Part shown: in pieces, positions 33,717-42,564 of the stretch
Layout of the letters: the number at the start of each line of letters is the position of its first letter
How positions within the stretch are numbered: position 1 is the first letter of the stretch
Source: a bacterium
Lineage (GTDB): Bacteria; Desulfobacterota; JAPLJL01
Length of the DNA stretch: 64,000 nt
Direction of reading: 5' to 3'
NCBI GenBank assembly: GCA_028713675.1
Contig: JAQTNV010000015.1
Location: forward strand, 4,080-68,079
Notes under the pieces: generated by a model
What the model saw: the letters and a program-made list of their open reading frames with translations, nothing else
What the model was told of the DNA's origin: nothing
Databases searched by the model: none
Program-made: the position numbers and the translations under genes

Positions 33717-34973
33717 CTAGGTTACCCCTCCCGGGTAGCCCCCGGTGGTCGGCTCGGCATATTCCTCACATCCCACGGAGGCCGAGAGATCGGTCGAGGC
33801 CACCCGGCTGGCGTCCGGGTCCGCCCCGTCCCGGGTCTCCACCCGGATCAGCCATTCGCCCCTGGTCAGGACCGGGGTGGTAAAGTAGGCGTAATACTGG
33901 GGGGCCTTGGTCGGGTCCGGAACATCCAGGGTCCCCTGGTACGCCTGCCAGGGGGTCGGTTCCCCGCTGGCGGGATCGTCCGAATTGATCGAAGGGGTCT
34001 CGCCGCAGGCGCTTTTCGTGTTCCGGTACCTCCAAACCAATCCGCTCGGGTCGGGAGGCGAGGTGAATTCAAAGATCACCGCTTCCCCTTCGAGCAGAAC
34101 ATCCCCGGCCTCCGGTTTCAGGATGGTCGGGGCGGTCGGGGCGGTTACCCCCAGTTCCACTCCGTAGCGGTAGGTCAGGCTCCAGTCCGTCCAGCCGTAG
34201 CTCGGGGCCAGGGTTCTCCCCGTGTTCAGCTGGGCCCTCACCCTCCAGTAATGCACCCCTTCGGGGAGCGTAACCTGGTTCTGCTGACTGTTGTTCCCAG
34301 TAAGGGAGGGCGTGGACACTCCCACCGAAACCAGGTTGAAGGTGGTCACCGTGCTGGTGTTGCTGATTTCCAGCATGCGGAAATCGGGGAATTGGCTGAC
34401 CTCCAGCTTGTACTGGGCCGCGTCGTTGATTTCGTCCCAGTTAAAATTCGGCTGGGCGTTGGCCGCCCAGATCCCGTCCGCCGGGGCCAGGAGGGGGGCG
34501 CCGTTGGTGGATTTCACCTCAACCGTCACTTCCAGGTCCTCCCGTTCGGTCTCGGAGAAATCCCGGTCGTTCCAGCCCAGGTACAGATATTCGCCGGTAT
34601 TCAGGGAATTCCCGGCCACCTGGTAATCCATCCCGATCGGGAAGGGGCGCCCCTTCTGACCCACTCGGCCGATCAGTCCCTCGTGGCCGAACATGGGGAT
34701 GGGATCATCCTCTAGAGTCAGGATTTCTCCCGTGGCCTTCTTCCCCGCGGTGACATGAAAAACGTTTCCCTGGACGAACTTGAGCCCGGTATTTAGCCAG
34801 GCCGCGTACTGGGAAAGCGTGAGGGAATAGGATTGCCCGGGGGTTCCGTTATCCACATCCGTTCCCGAATTATTGTTATCGCCGCCGCAGGCCGGAATCC
34901 CGAGGCTGAGCCCCAGAATCAAGCCGCCGAGCAGGCCGTATCTTTTAATGAATGTTTCTATGTTTTTTCTCAC
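33717..34973 (-). CDS. Lipoprotein with fibronectin-like beta domains
   Basis: A 418-residue product with a GTG start, a hydrophobic signal (about 12-28) and probable lipid anchor C29 (GIPACGG), then an Asn/Gly/Asp linker. A segment near residues 165-250 (APADGIWAANAQPNFNWDEI and following) looks like a fibronectin type III-like domain of the kind that describes 'measured' beta-sandwich repeats, followed by a similar one (APTILKPEAGDVLLEGEAVI). The C-terminal region contains four cysteines. Its function is unknown; surface or periplasmic location is likely. No strong ribosome site precedes the GTG. Confidence 0.75.
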   Translation of the reverse strand: MRKNIETFIKRYGLLGGLILGLSLGIPACGGDNNNSGTDVDNGTPGQSYSLTLSQYAAWLNTGLKFVQGNVFHVTAGKKATGEILTLEDDPIPMFGHEGLIGRVGQKGRPFPIGMDYQVAGNSLNTGEYLYLGWNDRDFSETEREDLEVTVEVKSTNGAPLLAPADGIWAANAQPNFNWDEINDAAQYKLEVSQFPDFRMLEISNTSTVTTFNLVSVGVSTPSLTGNNSQQNQVTLPEGVHYWRVRAQLNTGRTLAPSYGWTDWSLTYRYGVELGVTAPTAPTILKPEAGDVLLEGEAVIFEFTSPPDPSGLVWRYRNTKSACGETPSINSDDPASGEPTPWQAYQGTLDVPDPTKAPQYYAYFTTPVLTRGEWLIRVETRDGADPDASRVASTDLSASVGCEEYAEPTTGGYPGGVT

Positions 34974-34979
34974 TATCTT

Positions 34980-35014
34980 TTATCTGCTACCTGTTATCTT
35001 CTACCTGCGACTTT
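34980..35014. repeat. Heptamer array between lipoprotein genes
   Basis: Units TTATCTG, CTACCTG, TTATCTT, CTACCTG, CGACTTT in register, between the lipoprotein genes at 35072 and 33717. Purine-rich on the mRNA strand of the gene it follows. Confidence 0.8.
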
Positions 35015-35071
35015 ATTTATTCTTTCCTTATTTTCTAACCACCCAACCACCCAGCCACCTTCTTGATTGGG

Positions 35072-38000
35072 CTACTTCGCGATCTTGTACAGCACCACCA
35101 GTTCATCGATGATCGGCGTCCGGGTCGGATCGGGGGTGGAAAGATCCACCCGGAACCGGAGGTCCGACCCCCGGGTGGTAAATGACTGCGAACGGTACGG
35201 TTCGAACTCATCCCAGGTTTTCCCGCCGTTATTGCTGAGATAAAATCGCGCCGTGCCGAAGGAAGCCGGCCCGTAAGCGGGCCGGACCTCGCCCTGGGCC
35301 ACGTCGTTGGCCCCGGGATTGAGATTCTGTGATTGGGCCCTCTCCGGACTCAGATAATCGGAGGTCTCCCGGGAAAGCTGGAAGACGGACAGGCCCCGGG
35401 CCCCCGCAGCCAGGAACCCGTAATCGCCCCGCAGGGCCAGGGATCGGGCCTCGGCCTGCGCGATCGTCCGCAGGTAAACCGGCTGGGCCGGGTAGCTGTT
35501 GTTCACCACTTCGATCCCGCGGTTCGAAACCAGGTAGAGGTAATCCCCCCAGGCTTTCACTTCCCTGACCTGGGCCGCTCCCAGGAGATTGACGCTCCCG
35601 AGCGCCAGGGGATTGTCCGGATCGGAAATATCGAAGAAAAGCAGTCCCGCGTCCCCGGCGGCCAGGTAGAGGTAATTACCCCGGGCGGCGGTCATCTGGG
35701 CCGACCCGGCGACCGCAATGGTCCTGACCGCCTGCGGGTGAACCGGGTCGATCACATTCACCACCACCAGGCCCTCGGTCCCGTCGGCCACAAACAGCCG
35801 GCCTCCGGAAAGGGAAAGCCCCCGGGCTTCATCCAGGCTGACGGTCGCGAGCGGGCTCGCCGGGGGATAGCGGGGATTGATGATCCGGAAGACCTTTACC
35901 CCGCCCGCCCCGTCGGCCACGAAAACCACGTTCCCCGACACCGCCAGGTCCTGGGCGGAGGTGGTGGCGATGGTCCCGATCGGCGGGGTGAGGGAATCGG
36001 GATAGGTCAGGTCGAAGATCTTGATCCCGCCCGCCCCGTCGGCCAGGAGCAGCGCGCTCCCGAAAACCGCGCTGGCCCGGGCCTCGGCGGTCTCCGCCAC
36101 CGAGGTCAGCGCCGGCAGGGTGGGATCGGTCAGGTCCAGGGCCACCAGACCGTCGGATCCGTTGGCCAGGTAGCCGAAGTTCCGGTAGAGCGTGATCCCG
36201 CGGGCCTGATTCAGGGTCTGGCCGCTCAGGACCTGGGGATTGCCGACCAGATCGGCCGCCCCGATCACCCGCAGGCCCCCGCCCCCGTTGGAGGCAAAGA
36301 CCCGGGAGCCGTCGGAGGCGATCCGGTTCAGGTTTCCGAAAGCGGCGTAGCTGTTTATCTTCCGGGGCGATTCCGGTCCGGCCACGTTCACGATGGCCAG
36401 GCTATCCGAGCCGCAGGCCAGGTAGGCCAGAATCCCGCGGATCGCCAGGGAGGAAATCCCCTGGGTGCAGACCTTCAGGGTGGACCAGAGCTGGGGGTTT
36501 TTCGGATTGGAAATATTGATCAGGGCCAGATCCCCCGAATTGGTGCCCAGGAGCAGGAGATTTCCGTCCCGGGCCAGGGAAAGGGCGCCGATCACCGCCA
36601 GGGAAGCCAGCTTCGGCAGGGAGGTGGCCTCCGGGTTGGAAATATCCAGGACCACCAGGCCGGACTGGGAAAAAGCGGCGAAAAGATAATTGCCGGAGGC
36701 GTTCACGTCCACGCTCAGGTCGCCCCCCACCCCGGTGGTATAGGCGCTCAGGGTCTGGGGAAAAGTGGGATTGGTGATCCGGATGACGCGCGCCCCCCCC
36801 GAACCGTCGGCCAGGTAAAGGTAATTGCCGGATACCGAGAGCGCCCGGCCGGTCCCGGAACCAGGCAAGGTCAGGGTGCCGGTGACGAGCGGGGCGCGGG
36901 GTTCGCCCGCGTCCAGGACCGAAAGCCCGCCCGCCCCCGCGGCCAGGAGATACTTGCCCCAGCTGGCGAGGGAAACCGGGCCGGCCGCCAGCCCGGACCG
37001 GGGCACGGTGTAAACCAGCACGGGATCGCCCGGGTAGGAAACGTCCAGGACCCGCAGGCCGGCCGAACCGTCGGCCAGAAAAATCATCTCATCCGCCGGC
37101 AGGATCCCCGCCGACTCGGCCGTGGAGGTAAAATATCCCCGTTCCGGCGGGATCCCCATCTGCAGGGCCAGGTAGCCTCCCGTAACGTTCCAGTCGGCGG
37201 TGGTGGTCTCGGTTTCTTCCAGGTCAGCGGTGGAGAAGTTCTCCCGGTAACGGTAGAAAATCTGGTAAACCTCGGTCCGGACGGTTTCCAGATTCCCCTG
37301 CTCGTCCCGGGAGAAGAATTTCAAAATGGTATCGGCATTGATCACGATGGTGGTGATCGGGCTGGGCGCGGAAAAGGTATTGGCCGCGGCGACCCCGGGT
37401 GCATTCCCGTCCATCGAGTAATAGATCGTCGCGCCTTTTTCACTCTCCAGGGTGATCTTCTGGCTGGTGTAATAGACGTTCCCAGCCGGCAGGGCCCTGG
37501 TCACCGGGGGAACGGAGTCGATCACGTAAACCTCCACGTTCTCGGCTTCCTGGTTAGTATTCGAATCCACCGCGAGGAAACGCAGAACGGTGGCCCCCTG
37601 CGCGGTGATCGGGATGGCGGAGCCGTCAATGTATTCCTCCGCGGGGTCTTTGGGATCGGGACTCGTGTTGTCGGTGGTGTAGTAGATGACGGCCGGCACC
37701 CCGCCCGCGGTCGAGGCGGAAAGTCTCACCTGCTGGGGCTGGTTATAATTGCCGCCCCGGGGATCCGCCTGGGTGAAGGGGGTCGCCCCGATCATGTAAA
37801 TCGCTTCCTGGAGGGCCGAGGGGTTGCCGACCTCGTCCACGGCAAAATAGCGGATCCGGGTATGCCGGCCCACGCTGACCACCGCCTGGGTATTGGCGAG
37901 GCTGGTGCTCCCGCCCTGGTCGGCCCAGTTCATCGGGTCCAGGCTGGGTTCGGAACCGTCGACCGTGTAGTAGATCGTGGCCGACTCGCTGGCCAGGAGG

Positions 38001-38716
38001 GTCACGGAGATCGCCGCCAGGTAGCGCCCGGGTGCGGGGGAGGTGGTAACCGTGGGGACATTCAGGTCAATCCGGTAGCGCTCGGTCTTGATTTCCTCGG
38101 TGTTGCCGTTGGCGTCCACCGAGAAGAATTTCAGGGTGGTGAAACCCTCGTGGGTGATGTTGATCGGGCTGCCCGAAACGTAACGGGTGCTTGAGGTGGT
38201 CGGGTCGGATCCGTCCAGGGTGTAATAGGTGGCGGCCTCGGGATCATTCGGGATGAGCGCGACCGTGGTCGCGCCGGGATAGCTCTTCCCCGACGGCCGC
38301 GCGCTGGTGACCGGGGGCGCGTCGATCACGTAGGACTCGGTCTTGACCGCTTCCTGGTTTTCCTCCGCGTCGATCGAGAAGAATTTCAGGATGGTATCCT
38401 GGGTGATCTCGATCCCGGTGACCGGGCTCTCTCCCTCCCGGGTGTTGGCCCGGCCCGGGCCCGGGGTCCGTCCGTCCACGGAATAGTAAATCACGGCCGG
38501 GCGGTTGGCGGTCAGGGTCACGGTCGGTGGCGCCGCGTCGTTGTAAATTCCCCCCGGGGGAGCCGCGGTCGTGGACAGGATCAGCGCGGCCGGCTCGTTT
38601 TTATCATTATTACTGCCGCAGCCCGCGGCCAGGAGGCCGAAGGCCAGCGTGATCATCCCCAATCCGATCCCGGCCCGGAACCATCGCCCCGCCCGGTTCT
38701 GTTTTCCCATGCCCAT
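35072..38716 (-). CDS. Giant lipoprotein with chitobiase-type and LVIVD beta-propeller repeats
   Basis: A 1214-residue surface lipoprotein (C33 in LLAAGCG). Residues about 45-490 contain five copies of a roughly 90-residue module with the core ATIYYTxDGSxP and ILKFFSxDxxGN, matching the chitobiase/beta-hexosaminidase C-terminal-like (CHB_HEX_C) domain. Residues about 550-1110 hold many 45-residue repeats with GNYLYLADGxGGLxVxDIxNP, typical of LVIVD repeats that form beta-propellers. The end (YLSNNGGKTWDEFEPY onward) looks like another beta domain. Likely binds a surface ligand or scaffold; no enzyme motif is evident. It starts 5 bases after the preceding lipoprotein gene. Confidence 0.85.
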   Translation of the reverse strand: MGMGKQNRAGRWFRAGIGLGMITLAFGLLAAGCGSNNDKNEPAALILSTTAAPPGGIYNDAAPPTVTLTANRPAVIYYSVDGRTPGPGRANTREGESPVTGIEITQDTILKFFSIDAEENQEAVKTESYVIDAPPVTSARPSGKSYPGATTVALIPNDPEAATYYTLDGSDPTTSSTRYVSGSPINITHEGFTTLKFFSVDANGNTEEIKTERYRIDLNVPTVTTSPAPGRYLAAISVTLLASESATIYYTVDGSEPSLDPMNWADQGGSTSLANTQAVVSVGRHTRIRYFAVDEVGNPSALQEAIYMIGATPFTQADPRGGNYNQPQQVRLSASTAGGVPAVIYYTTDNTSPDPKDPAEEYIDGSAIPITAQGATVLRFLAVDSNTNQEAENVEVYVIDSVPPVTRALPAGNVYYTSQKITLESEKGATIYYSMDGNAPGVAAANTFSAPSPITTIVINADTILKFFSRDEQGNLETVRTEVYQIFYRYRENFSTADLEETETTTADWNVTGGYLALQMGIPPERGYFTSTAESAGILPADEMIFLADGSAGLRVLDVSYPGDPVLVYTVPRSGLAAGPVSLASWGKYLLAAGAGGLSVLDAGEPRAPLVTGTLTLPGSGTGRALSVSGNYLYLADGSGGARVIRITNPTFPQTLSAYTTGVGGDLSVDVNASGNYLFAAFSQSGLVVLDISNPEATSLPKLASLAVIGALSLARDGNLLLLGTNSGDLALINISNPKNPQLWSTLKVCTQGISSLAIRGILAYLACGSDSLAIVNVAGPESPRKINSYAAFGNLNRIASDGSRVFASNGGGGLRVIGAADLVGNPQVLSGQTLNQARGITLYRNFGYLANGSDGLVALDLTDPTLPALTSVAETAEARASAVFGSALLLADGAGGIKIFDLTYPDSLTPPIGTIATTSAQDLAVSGNVVFVADGAGGVKVFRIINPRYPPASPLATVSLDEARGLSLSGGRLFVADGTEGLVVVNVIDPVHPQAVRTIAVAGSAQMTAARGNYLYLAAGDAGLLFFDISDPDNPLALGSVNLLGAAQVREVKAWGDYLYLVSNRGIEVVNNSYPAQPVYLRTIAQAEARSLALRGDYGFLAAGARGLSVFQLSRETSDYLSPERAQSQNLNPGANDVAQGEVRPAYGPASFGTARFYLSNNGGKTWDEFEPYRSQSFTTRGSDLRFRVDLSTPDPTRTPIIDELVVLYKIAK

Positions 38717-38721
38717 TATTT

Positions 38722-41085
38722 TTACTGGTAAATGCCCACTTGTAAAATGTCCATCTCGATCAGGGCGTTGATCCCCTTGGAAAAGAAGCGGAAAAGCTTG
38801 GCGTTCTTGGTCAGGGCCGCCCCGTCCTTGTTGGAAATCGCCTCCGGGAAAGTCAGGACCCCGCTGAAGGTGGGATCGGGGAAAAAGAAATAGTAGGGAT
38901 CGACACAGGCATCCTTCATGTAAGCCAGCGTGGAGGAAGTGTTGCTCAGTCCCGCGGTGTCCTGGGTGTTGGTATTCAGGGGATCCAGGGTCACCTCGGT
39001 GGGCTCGCCGCCGACGTGGGGCCCGGTCGGGTAGGTATGCTCCCGGTCAAAGCAGTCCCAGGCGCCGTTCCCGGCCCCCTGGTGGTCCGGACCCACCCCG
39101 ACGTCGTCGAATTTTTCCGAGGTCTCCCCGGCGTCGTGGCGCCGGTTCGCGTTGGCATCGATCCAGTCGAACATGAAATCCCCTTCCGGGCCGAAGTCCG
39201 CCGGCATCCCCAGGGAGCTGGATTCGTCGATCTTCCCGTCCCGGTCGTTGTCGATCTTGTCGTTTCGGTTGGCCAGGGGATTAAAATCGTCATGAGCGGG
39301 GTCCGGGTTTTTATCCGCGTCGTATCCCGATTCCAGCGGGTCCGGGGTCCAGTCGTAACCCCAGTCGGAAAACGGCTCACATTCGCTGTCTTCAATAAAA
39401 CTCAGGGTGTCCGTATCGTACCAGGGCACCATCCGCCGCAGGGAGGTGGGGTTTTCGAAAAACTGCGACAGCCGGATTTCCGGGTAGGGAATCCCGAAAG
39501 TGGTCAGGAAGGCCTTGATCTGGGTCTCGCTCATCCCGCCCCCGGGAATCACGGAGCTGAAGAGCAGGGCGTCGGGCCCCTCGATATTTTTCGAGAACAC
39601 ATCCAAAACGTTCATCATCATGACCAGGTTCGAGCCAAAGGATAATCTTCCCTGTTCCAGGATCATCTCCGTCCCGATCGGCTCGCCGGAATCAAACTTG
39701 CCGTTCCCTTCGCCCGAGTCCGGCCCCACCTTGGCCCAGGAGTCGTTCCACCTGCCGTTGAGATTCAGGTCCTGGTAGGGCTCGCCGCGGTCATATTTCC
39801 CGTTGCCCTCCGTCCCGTCGGTGTCCGGAGCCGTGTAGTTGCCGTCCCCCGGGCAGATCCCGTCCGCGCCGCAATCCTCGAAGGGTTCGTAAGGGTCCCC
39901 GTTCGGGAACTTGGAGATGTCGGGAGGGCAGACCCCGTCCTTCCCGCAATCCCAGTAACGGAGCAGGTGCCAGGACTGGTTGGAGGTTTCGTTAATCAGG
40001 TTGGTAAACCCGGCCTTATACGCCCCCAGGCCCGCCACGATCGCCGCCTGCGCCTGGAGGAGCCGGGTTTTTCCCGTCTCCCCGTTGGGCCCGGAGAGGT
40101 TCAGGTATTCGGGATCGGCAATCATTTTTTGGATAAGTTCCTTAATGGCGGAATCCATGAGCCCGCGGGTGCCGAAGATGGCGTTGGAGGAGAACGACAT
40201 GGAGGGCAAACTCATGTTGAGCATCCCGTTGAAGGAAAGCGCCATCGAAATCCCGCCGGTGATCATCTGCATCACGCCCACGAGGACATTCACCTCGGTC
40301 AAGTCGTGGCTGCCGAAGAAATTCATGGTGATGGACTCGTTGTCGGTGGTGTCGGGATCGTCGTCCAGGAGATGAATCAGAAAGTTGTTCTCGATGAAAA
40401 AATTGAAATTATCCGGGGCGAACTCCTGCACATAGGCCAGCTGGTTCCGGATGGAGGCGACGGTGGTGTCGAGGATGTTGCCGACCAGTTCCGGGGTCAG
40501 GCTTACCCCGCTCCCGCCGCCGGAGACGAGATCCCGGAGGGCCAGGGCCATGCCCACCAGGGCGAGGGCGTAATTGCCTTCCACCGAGCAGACATTGGCC
40601 GTCAGGGAGCGGCTGAGGCAATCCTGGATGTCCAGGAGCGTGACCTCATCGGTGGTGGAGCCGGGATAACCGACCCGAAAGTCCCCGTGGTGAACAGCGG
40701 CCAGGGAAGAACTGAAACAGGCCTCGCGCGCCCCCGACCCGGGGTTAAGTGTGACCTCCCAATCCCGGGTGATGCTGTCGCCCTGGTTGTTCGTTACGGT
40801 CAGGTTGACCTGGTAGGTGGCCGACCCGCAGCCGAAAAAGGTGTATTCCGCGCCGTTCCCGGCCGCGTCCCCGCTCCGGGTCCACTGGTAATGCAGCCCC
40901 GTGCCGGCCTCGTCGCGGCTTTCCACCGTGCAGGAGAAAACCTGGGACTGGCCTTCGGTCAGGGTCACCGTTTCCCCCTGCGGTTGGCACTGGGTTAATT
41001 TGAGCGGTTTATTGGACCCCTGGCACCCCGCGCTGAACCCGCAGAACCCCAGGGAGATGACCAAAAGGACCATCGTCTTTTTCAT
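38722..41085 (-). CDS. Large lipoprotein with PKD-like and Asp-rich calcium-type segments
   Basis: A 787-residue product with signal and lipid anchor C21 (FSAGCQG). Residues about 35-115 resemble a PKD-like beta-sandwich (VFSCTVESRDEAGTG, YQVNLTVTNNQGDSI). From about 395 on come several Asp/Asn/Gly-rich loops (DLNLNGRWNDS, GNGKFDSGEP, DKIDNDRDGKIDE, DANANRRHDAGE) that look like calcium-binding EF-hand or thrombospondin type 3 loops. A mid region is rich in Met and Ser. Function unknown. GGGAG precedes ATG 41085. It is the first gene of the lipoprotein operon. Confidence 0.8.
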   Translation of the reverse strand: MKKTMVLLVISLGFCGFSAGCQGSNKPLKLTQCQPQGETVTLTEGQSQVFSCTVESRDEAGTGLHYQWTRSGDAAGNGAEYTFFGCGSATYQVNLTVTNNQGDSITRDWEVTLNPGSGAREACFSSSLAAVHHGDFRVGYPGSTTDEVTLLDIQDCLSRSLTANVCSVEGNYALALVGMALALRDLVSGGGSGVSLTPELVGNILDTTVASIRNQLAYVQEFAPDNFNFFIENNFLIHLLDDDPDTTDNESITMNFFGSHDLTEVNVLVGVMQMITGGISMALSFNGMLNMSLPSMSFSSNAIFGTRGLMDSAIKELIQKMIADPEYLNLSGPNGETGKTRLLQAQAAIVAGLGAYKAGFTNLINETSNQSWHLLRYWDCGKDGVCPPDISKFPNGDPYEPFEDCGADGICPGDGNYTAPDTDGTEGNGKYDRGEPYQDLNLNGRWNDSWAKVGPDSGEGNGKFDSGEPIGTEMILEQGRLSFGSNLVMMMNVLDVFSKNIEGPDALLFSSVIPGGGMSETQIKAFLTTFGIPYPEIRLSQFFENPTSLRRMVPWYDTDTLSFIEDSECEPFSDWGYDWTPDPLESGYDADKNPDPAHDDFNPLANRNDKIDNDRDGKIDESSSLGMPADFGPEGDFMFDWIDANANRRHDAGETSEKFDDVGVGPDHQGAGNGAWDCFDREHTYPTGPHVGGEPTEVTLDPLNTNTQDTAGLSNTSSTLAYMKDACVDPYYFFFPDPTFSGVLTFPEAISNKDGAALTKNAKLFRFFSKGINALIEMDILQVGIYQ

Positions 41086-41561
41086 TATTGTTTACTCCCA
41101 AGCTTGGTAATGGCACGCTTTTTAGTAATTTTCATTGCTGGGGGTGAGACTGTCAATCCTTCGGGCTCCGCCTTCGCAAAGAGCAAGGGGCATAGAGCAG
41201 AGGACATAGAACAAAAAGAAAAGATAAGGTTTGTCGGGTTTATCGTGTTCCTTTCAATATTAGGGATAGAGGGTTTGTTTTATTCCTCATTCCCTGCTCT
41301 ATGCTCGATATACTTTGCCTTTCCGGCCCTTCTCGCTTTTCTAATACTTTCACCCTAGCTTATCTTAATTCTTGCCGTATCCGCCAAAAGAGACTTGCCA
41401 TCGGGAAAAATCTTGTGATAGGATTCATTCACCGCTTGGATCCGCGTCCAGATCGCGGACCGAGACGGGGGGCATAAAGTAAAATTCTTGGCTATTTTCG
41501 AAGGAGAACTGCCTTCCGTTTCTTTTCTGCGGAGGGCTTTTTTGCTTCCAGAGGAGGGGTG
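41086..41561. other. Divergent intergenic region upstream of panB
   Basis: Nearly 480 bases without a convincing gene. It holds a heptamer array near the lipoprotein start (41180-41214: AGAGCAA, GGGGCAT, AGAGCAG, AGGACAT, AGAACAA), a complementary array (41292-41319: CCCTGCT, CTATGCT, CGATATA, CTTTGCC), a TAAAAT hexamer at 41480-41485, and the attenuator-like hairpin at 41511-41543. An 84-codon open frame at 41104-41358 is mostly repeat and was not called. Confidence 0.6.
41511..41543 (+). terminator. Attenuator-like terminator in the panB leader
   Basis: GCCTTCCG (41511-41518) and CGGAGGGC (41530-41537) form an 8-bp stem (one G-U pair) followed by six T residues, 18 bases before the panB ATG. 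GAAGG at 41500-41504 can pair with CCTTC at 41512-41516 instead, giving a possible antiterminator. No gene on the plus strand needs a terminator here, so a leader attenuator for panBCD is plausible. Confidence 0.5.
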
Positions 41562-42371
41562 ATGAAAATAACCGTTCCGATGATCGCCAAGCTGAAAGCC
41601 GAAGGGCGGAAGATCACCATGGTCACCGCCTACGATTTCCCCACCGCCGCCATTGCCGACGCCGCGGGCATCGACATGATTCTCGTCGGTGATTCCGTGG
41701 GAAACGTGGTCCTGGGTTATTCGAGCACCATCCCGGTGACCATGGATGAAACCATCCATCACACCCGGGCCGCTTCCCGGGGGCGCAAGAACGCCCTCCT
41801 GATTGCCGACCTGCCTTTTCTCTCCTACCAGGTAAGCCACGAGGAAGCCATCCGGAATTCCGGCCGGTGCCTGAAGGAAGCCGACGCCGAGGCGGTCAAG
41901 CTCGAGGGCGGGGAACGGGTGGCCCGGACGATCGAGGCCATTGTCTCCGCCGACATCCCGGTCATGGCCCATATCGGCCTCACCCCCCAGTCGGTCCACG
42001 CCTTCGGGGGCTTCCGGGTCCAGGGGCGGGGCGACGACGCCCGCCGCCGGCTCCTGGCCGACGCCCAGGCGGTGGAAGCCGCCGGGGCTTTCAGCGTGGT
42101 CCTGGAAGCCATCCCCGGCGATCTGGCCCGGGAGATCACAGAAACGATTCACATCCCCACCATCGGGATCGGGGCCGGCCCCCATTGTTCCGGGCAGGTC
42201 CTGGTTTTCCACGACCTGGTGGGCCTTTCCGACCGCAAGGTTCCAAGCTTCGTGAAGAAGTACGCCGATCTCAACGGAATCGCGGTCAAAGCGGTGGCGC
42301 AGTTTGTTTCGGAGGTTCAGGCAGGCACGTTCCCGGACGAAGCGCACACCTACAAGTCAGAAAAGAAGTAG
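41562..42371 (+). CDS. panB: 3-methyl-2-oxobutanoate hydroxymethyltransferase
   Basis: First committed enzyme of pantothenate synthesis: transfers a hydroxymethyl group from 5,10-methylene-THF to 2-oxoisovalerate to give ketopantoate. It is a 269-residue TIM-barrel protein. The family motifs MVTAYDFPTAAIADAAGID, LVGDSVGNVVLGY (metal ligand Asp), AHIGLTPQSVHAFGGFRVQG and PTIGIGAGPHCSGQVLV are all present. ATG 41562 was chosen over the overlapping GTG 41559 because AGGAGG is at 41552-41557. It leads panB-panC-panD. Confidence 0.96.
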   Translation: MKITVPMIAKLKAEGRKITMVTAYDFPTAAIADAAGIDMILVGDSVGNVVLGYSSTIPVTMDETIHHTRAASRGRKNALLIADLPFLSYQVSHEEAIRNSGRCLKEADAEAVKLEGGERVARTIEAIVSADIPVMAHIGLTPQSVHAFGGFRVQGRGDDARRRLLADAQAVEAAGAFSVVLEAIPGDLAREITETIHIPTIGIGAGPHCSGQVLVFHDLVGLSDRKVPSFVKKYADLNGIAVKAVAQFVSEVQAGTFPDEAHTYKSEKK

Positions 42372-42394
42372 GCGGTAAGCAGATAAAACAGAAA

Positions 42395-42420
42395 AAAGGT
42401 CAAAGGTGAAAGCTCAAAGG
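42395..42420. repeat. Heptamer array after panB
   Basis: Units AAAGGTC, AAAGGTG, AAAGCTC plus a partial unit, starting 24 bases after the panB stop and purine-rich on the panB strand. Confidence 0.7.
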
Positions 42421-42427
42421 GAATATT

Positions 42428-42525
42428 GTCTATCGGGTCTATCGTGTTCTTTGGGTTCATTGTGTCGGTTTAAACTTTTTCTTTGACACGATAGACACTA
42501 TGGACTCAATAGACTCAATGGACGC
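42428..42525. repeat. Paired nonamer arrays between panB and panC
   Basis: Left arm 42428-42468: GTCTATCGG, GTCTATCGT, GTTCTTTGG, GTTCATTGT. Right arm 42485-42525: GACACGATA, GACACTATG, GACTCAATA, GACTCAATG. Exact 9-base period, complementary arms with a 16-base spacer. Same family as 7570-7674. Confidence 0.85.
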
Positions 42526-42533
42526 TTTTTATC

Positions 42534-42554
42534 TATGACCCATGACCTATAACC
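42534..42554. repeat. Three-unit heptamer array before panC
   Basis: TATGACC, CATGACC, TATAACC lie 11-31 bases before the panC ATG. The last unit contains TATAAC, a possible -10 hexamer that would place a transcript start within a few bases of the start codon. Confidence 0.7.
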
Positions 42555-42564
42555 GATATTGAAT

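Noticed and set aside
41109-41125. Sigma-54 promoter (TGGCAC element)
   Set aside because: TGGCAC is present but the matching TTGC element at the right distance is missing.
41104-41358. An 84-residue gene in the panB upstream gap
   Set aside because: It lies across repeat arrays, has no ribosome site and no recognisable protein features.
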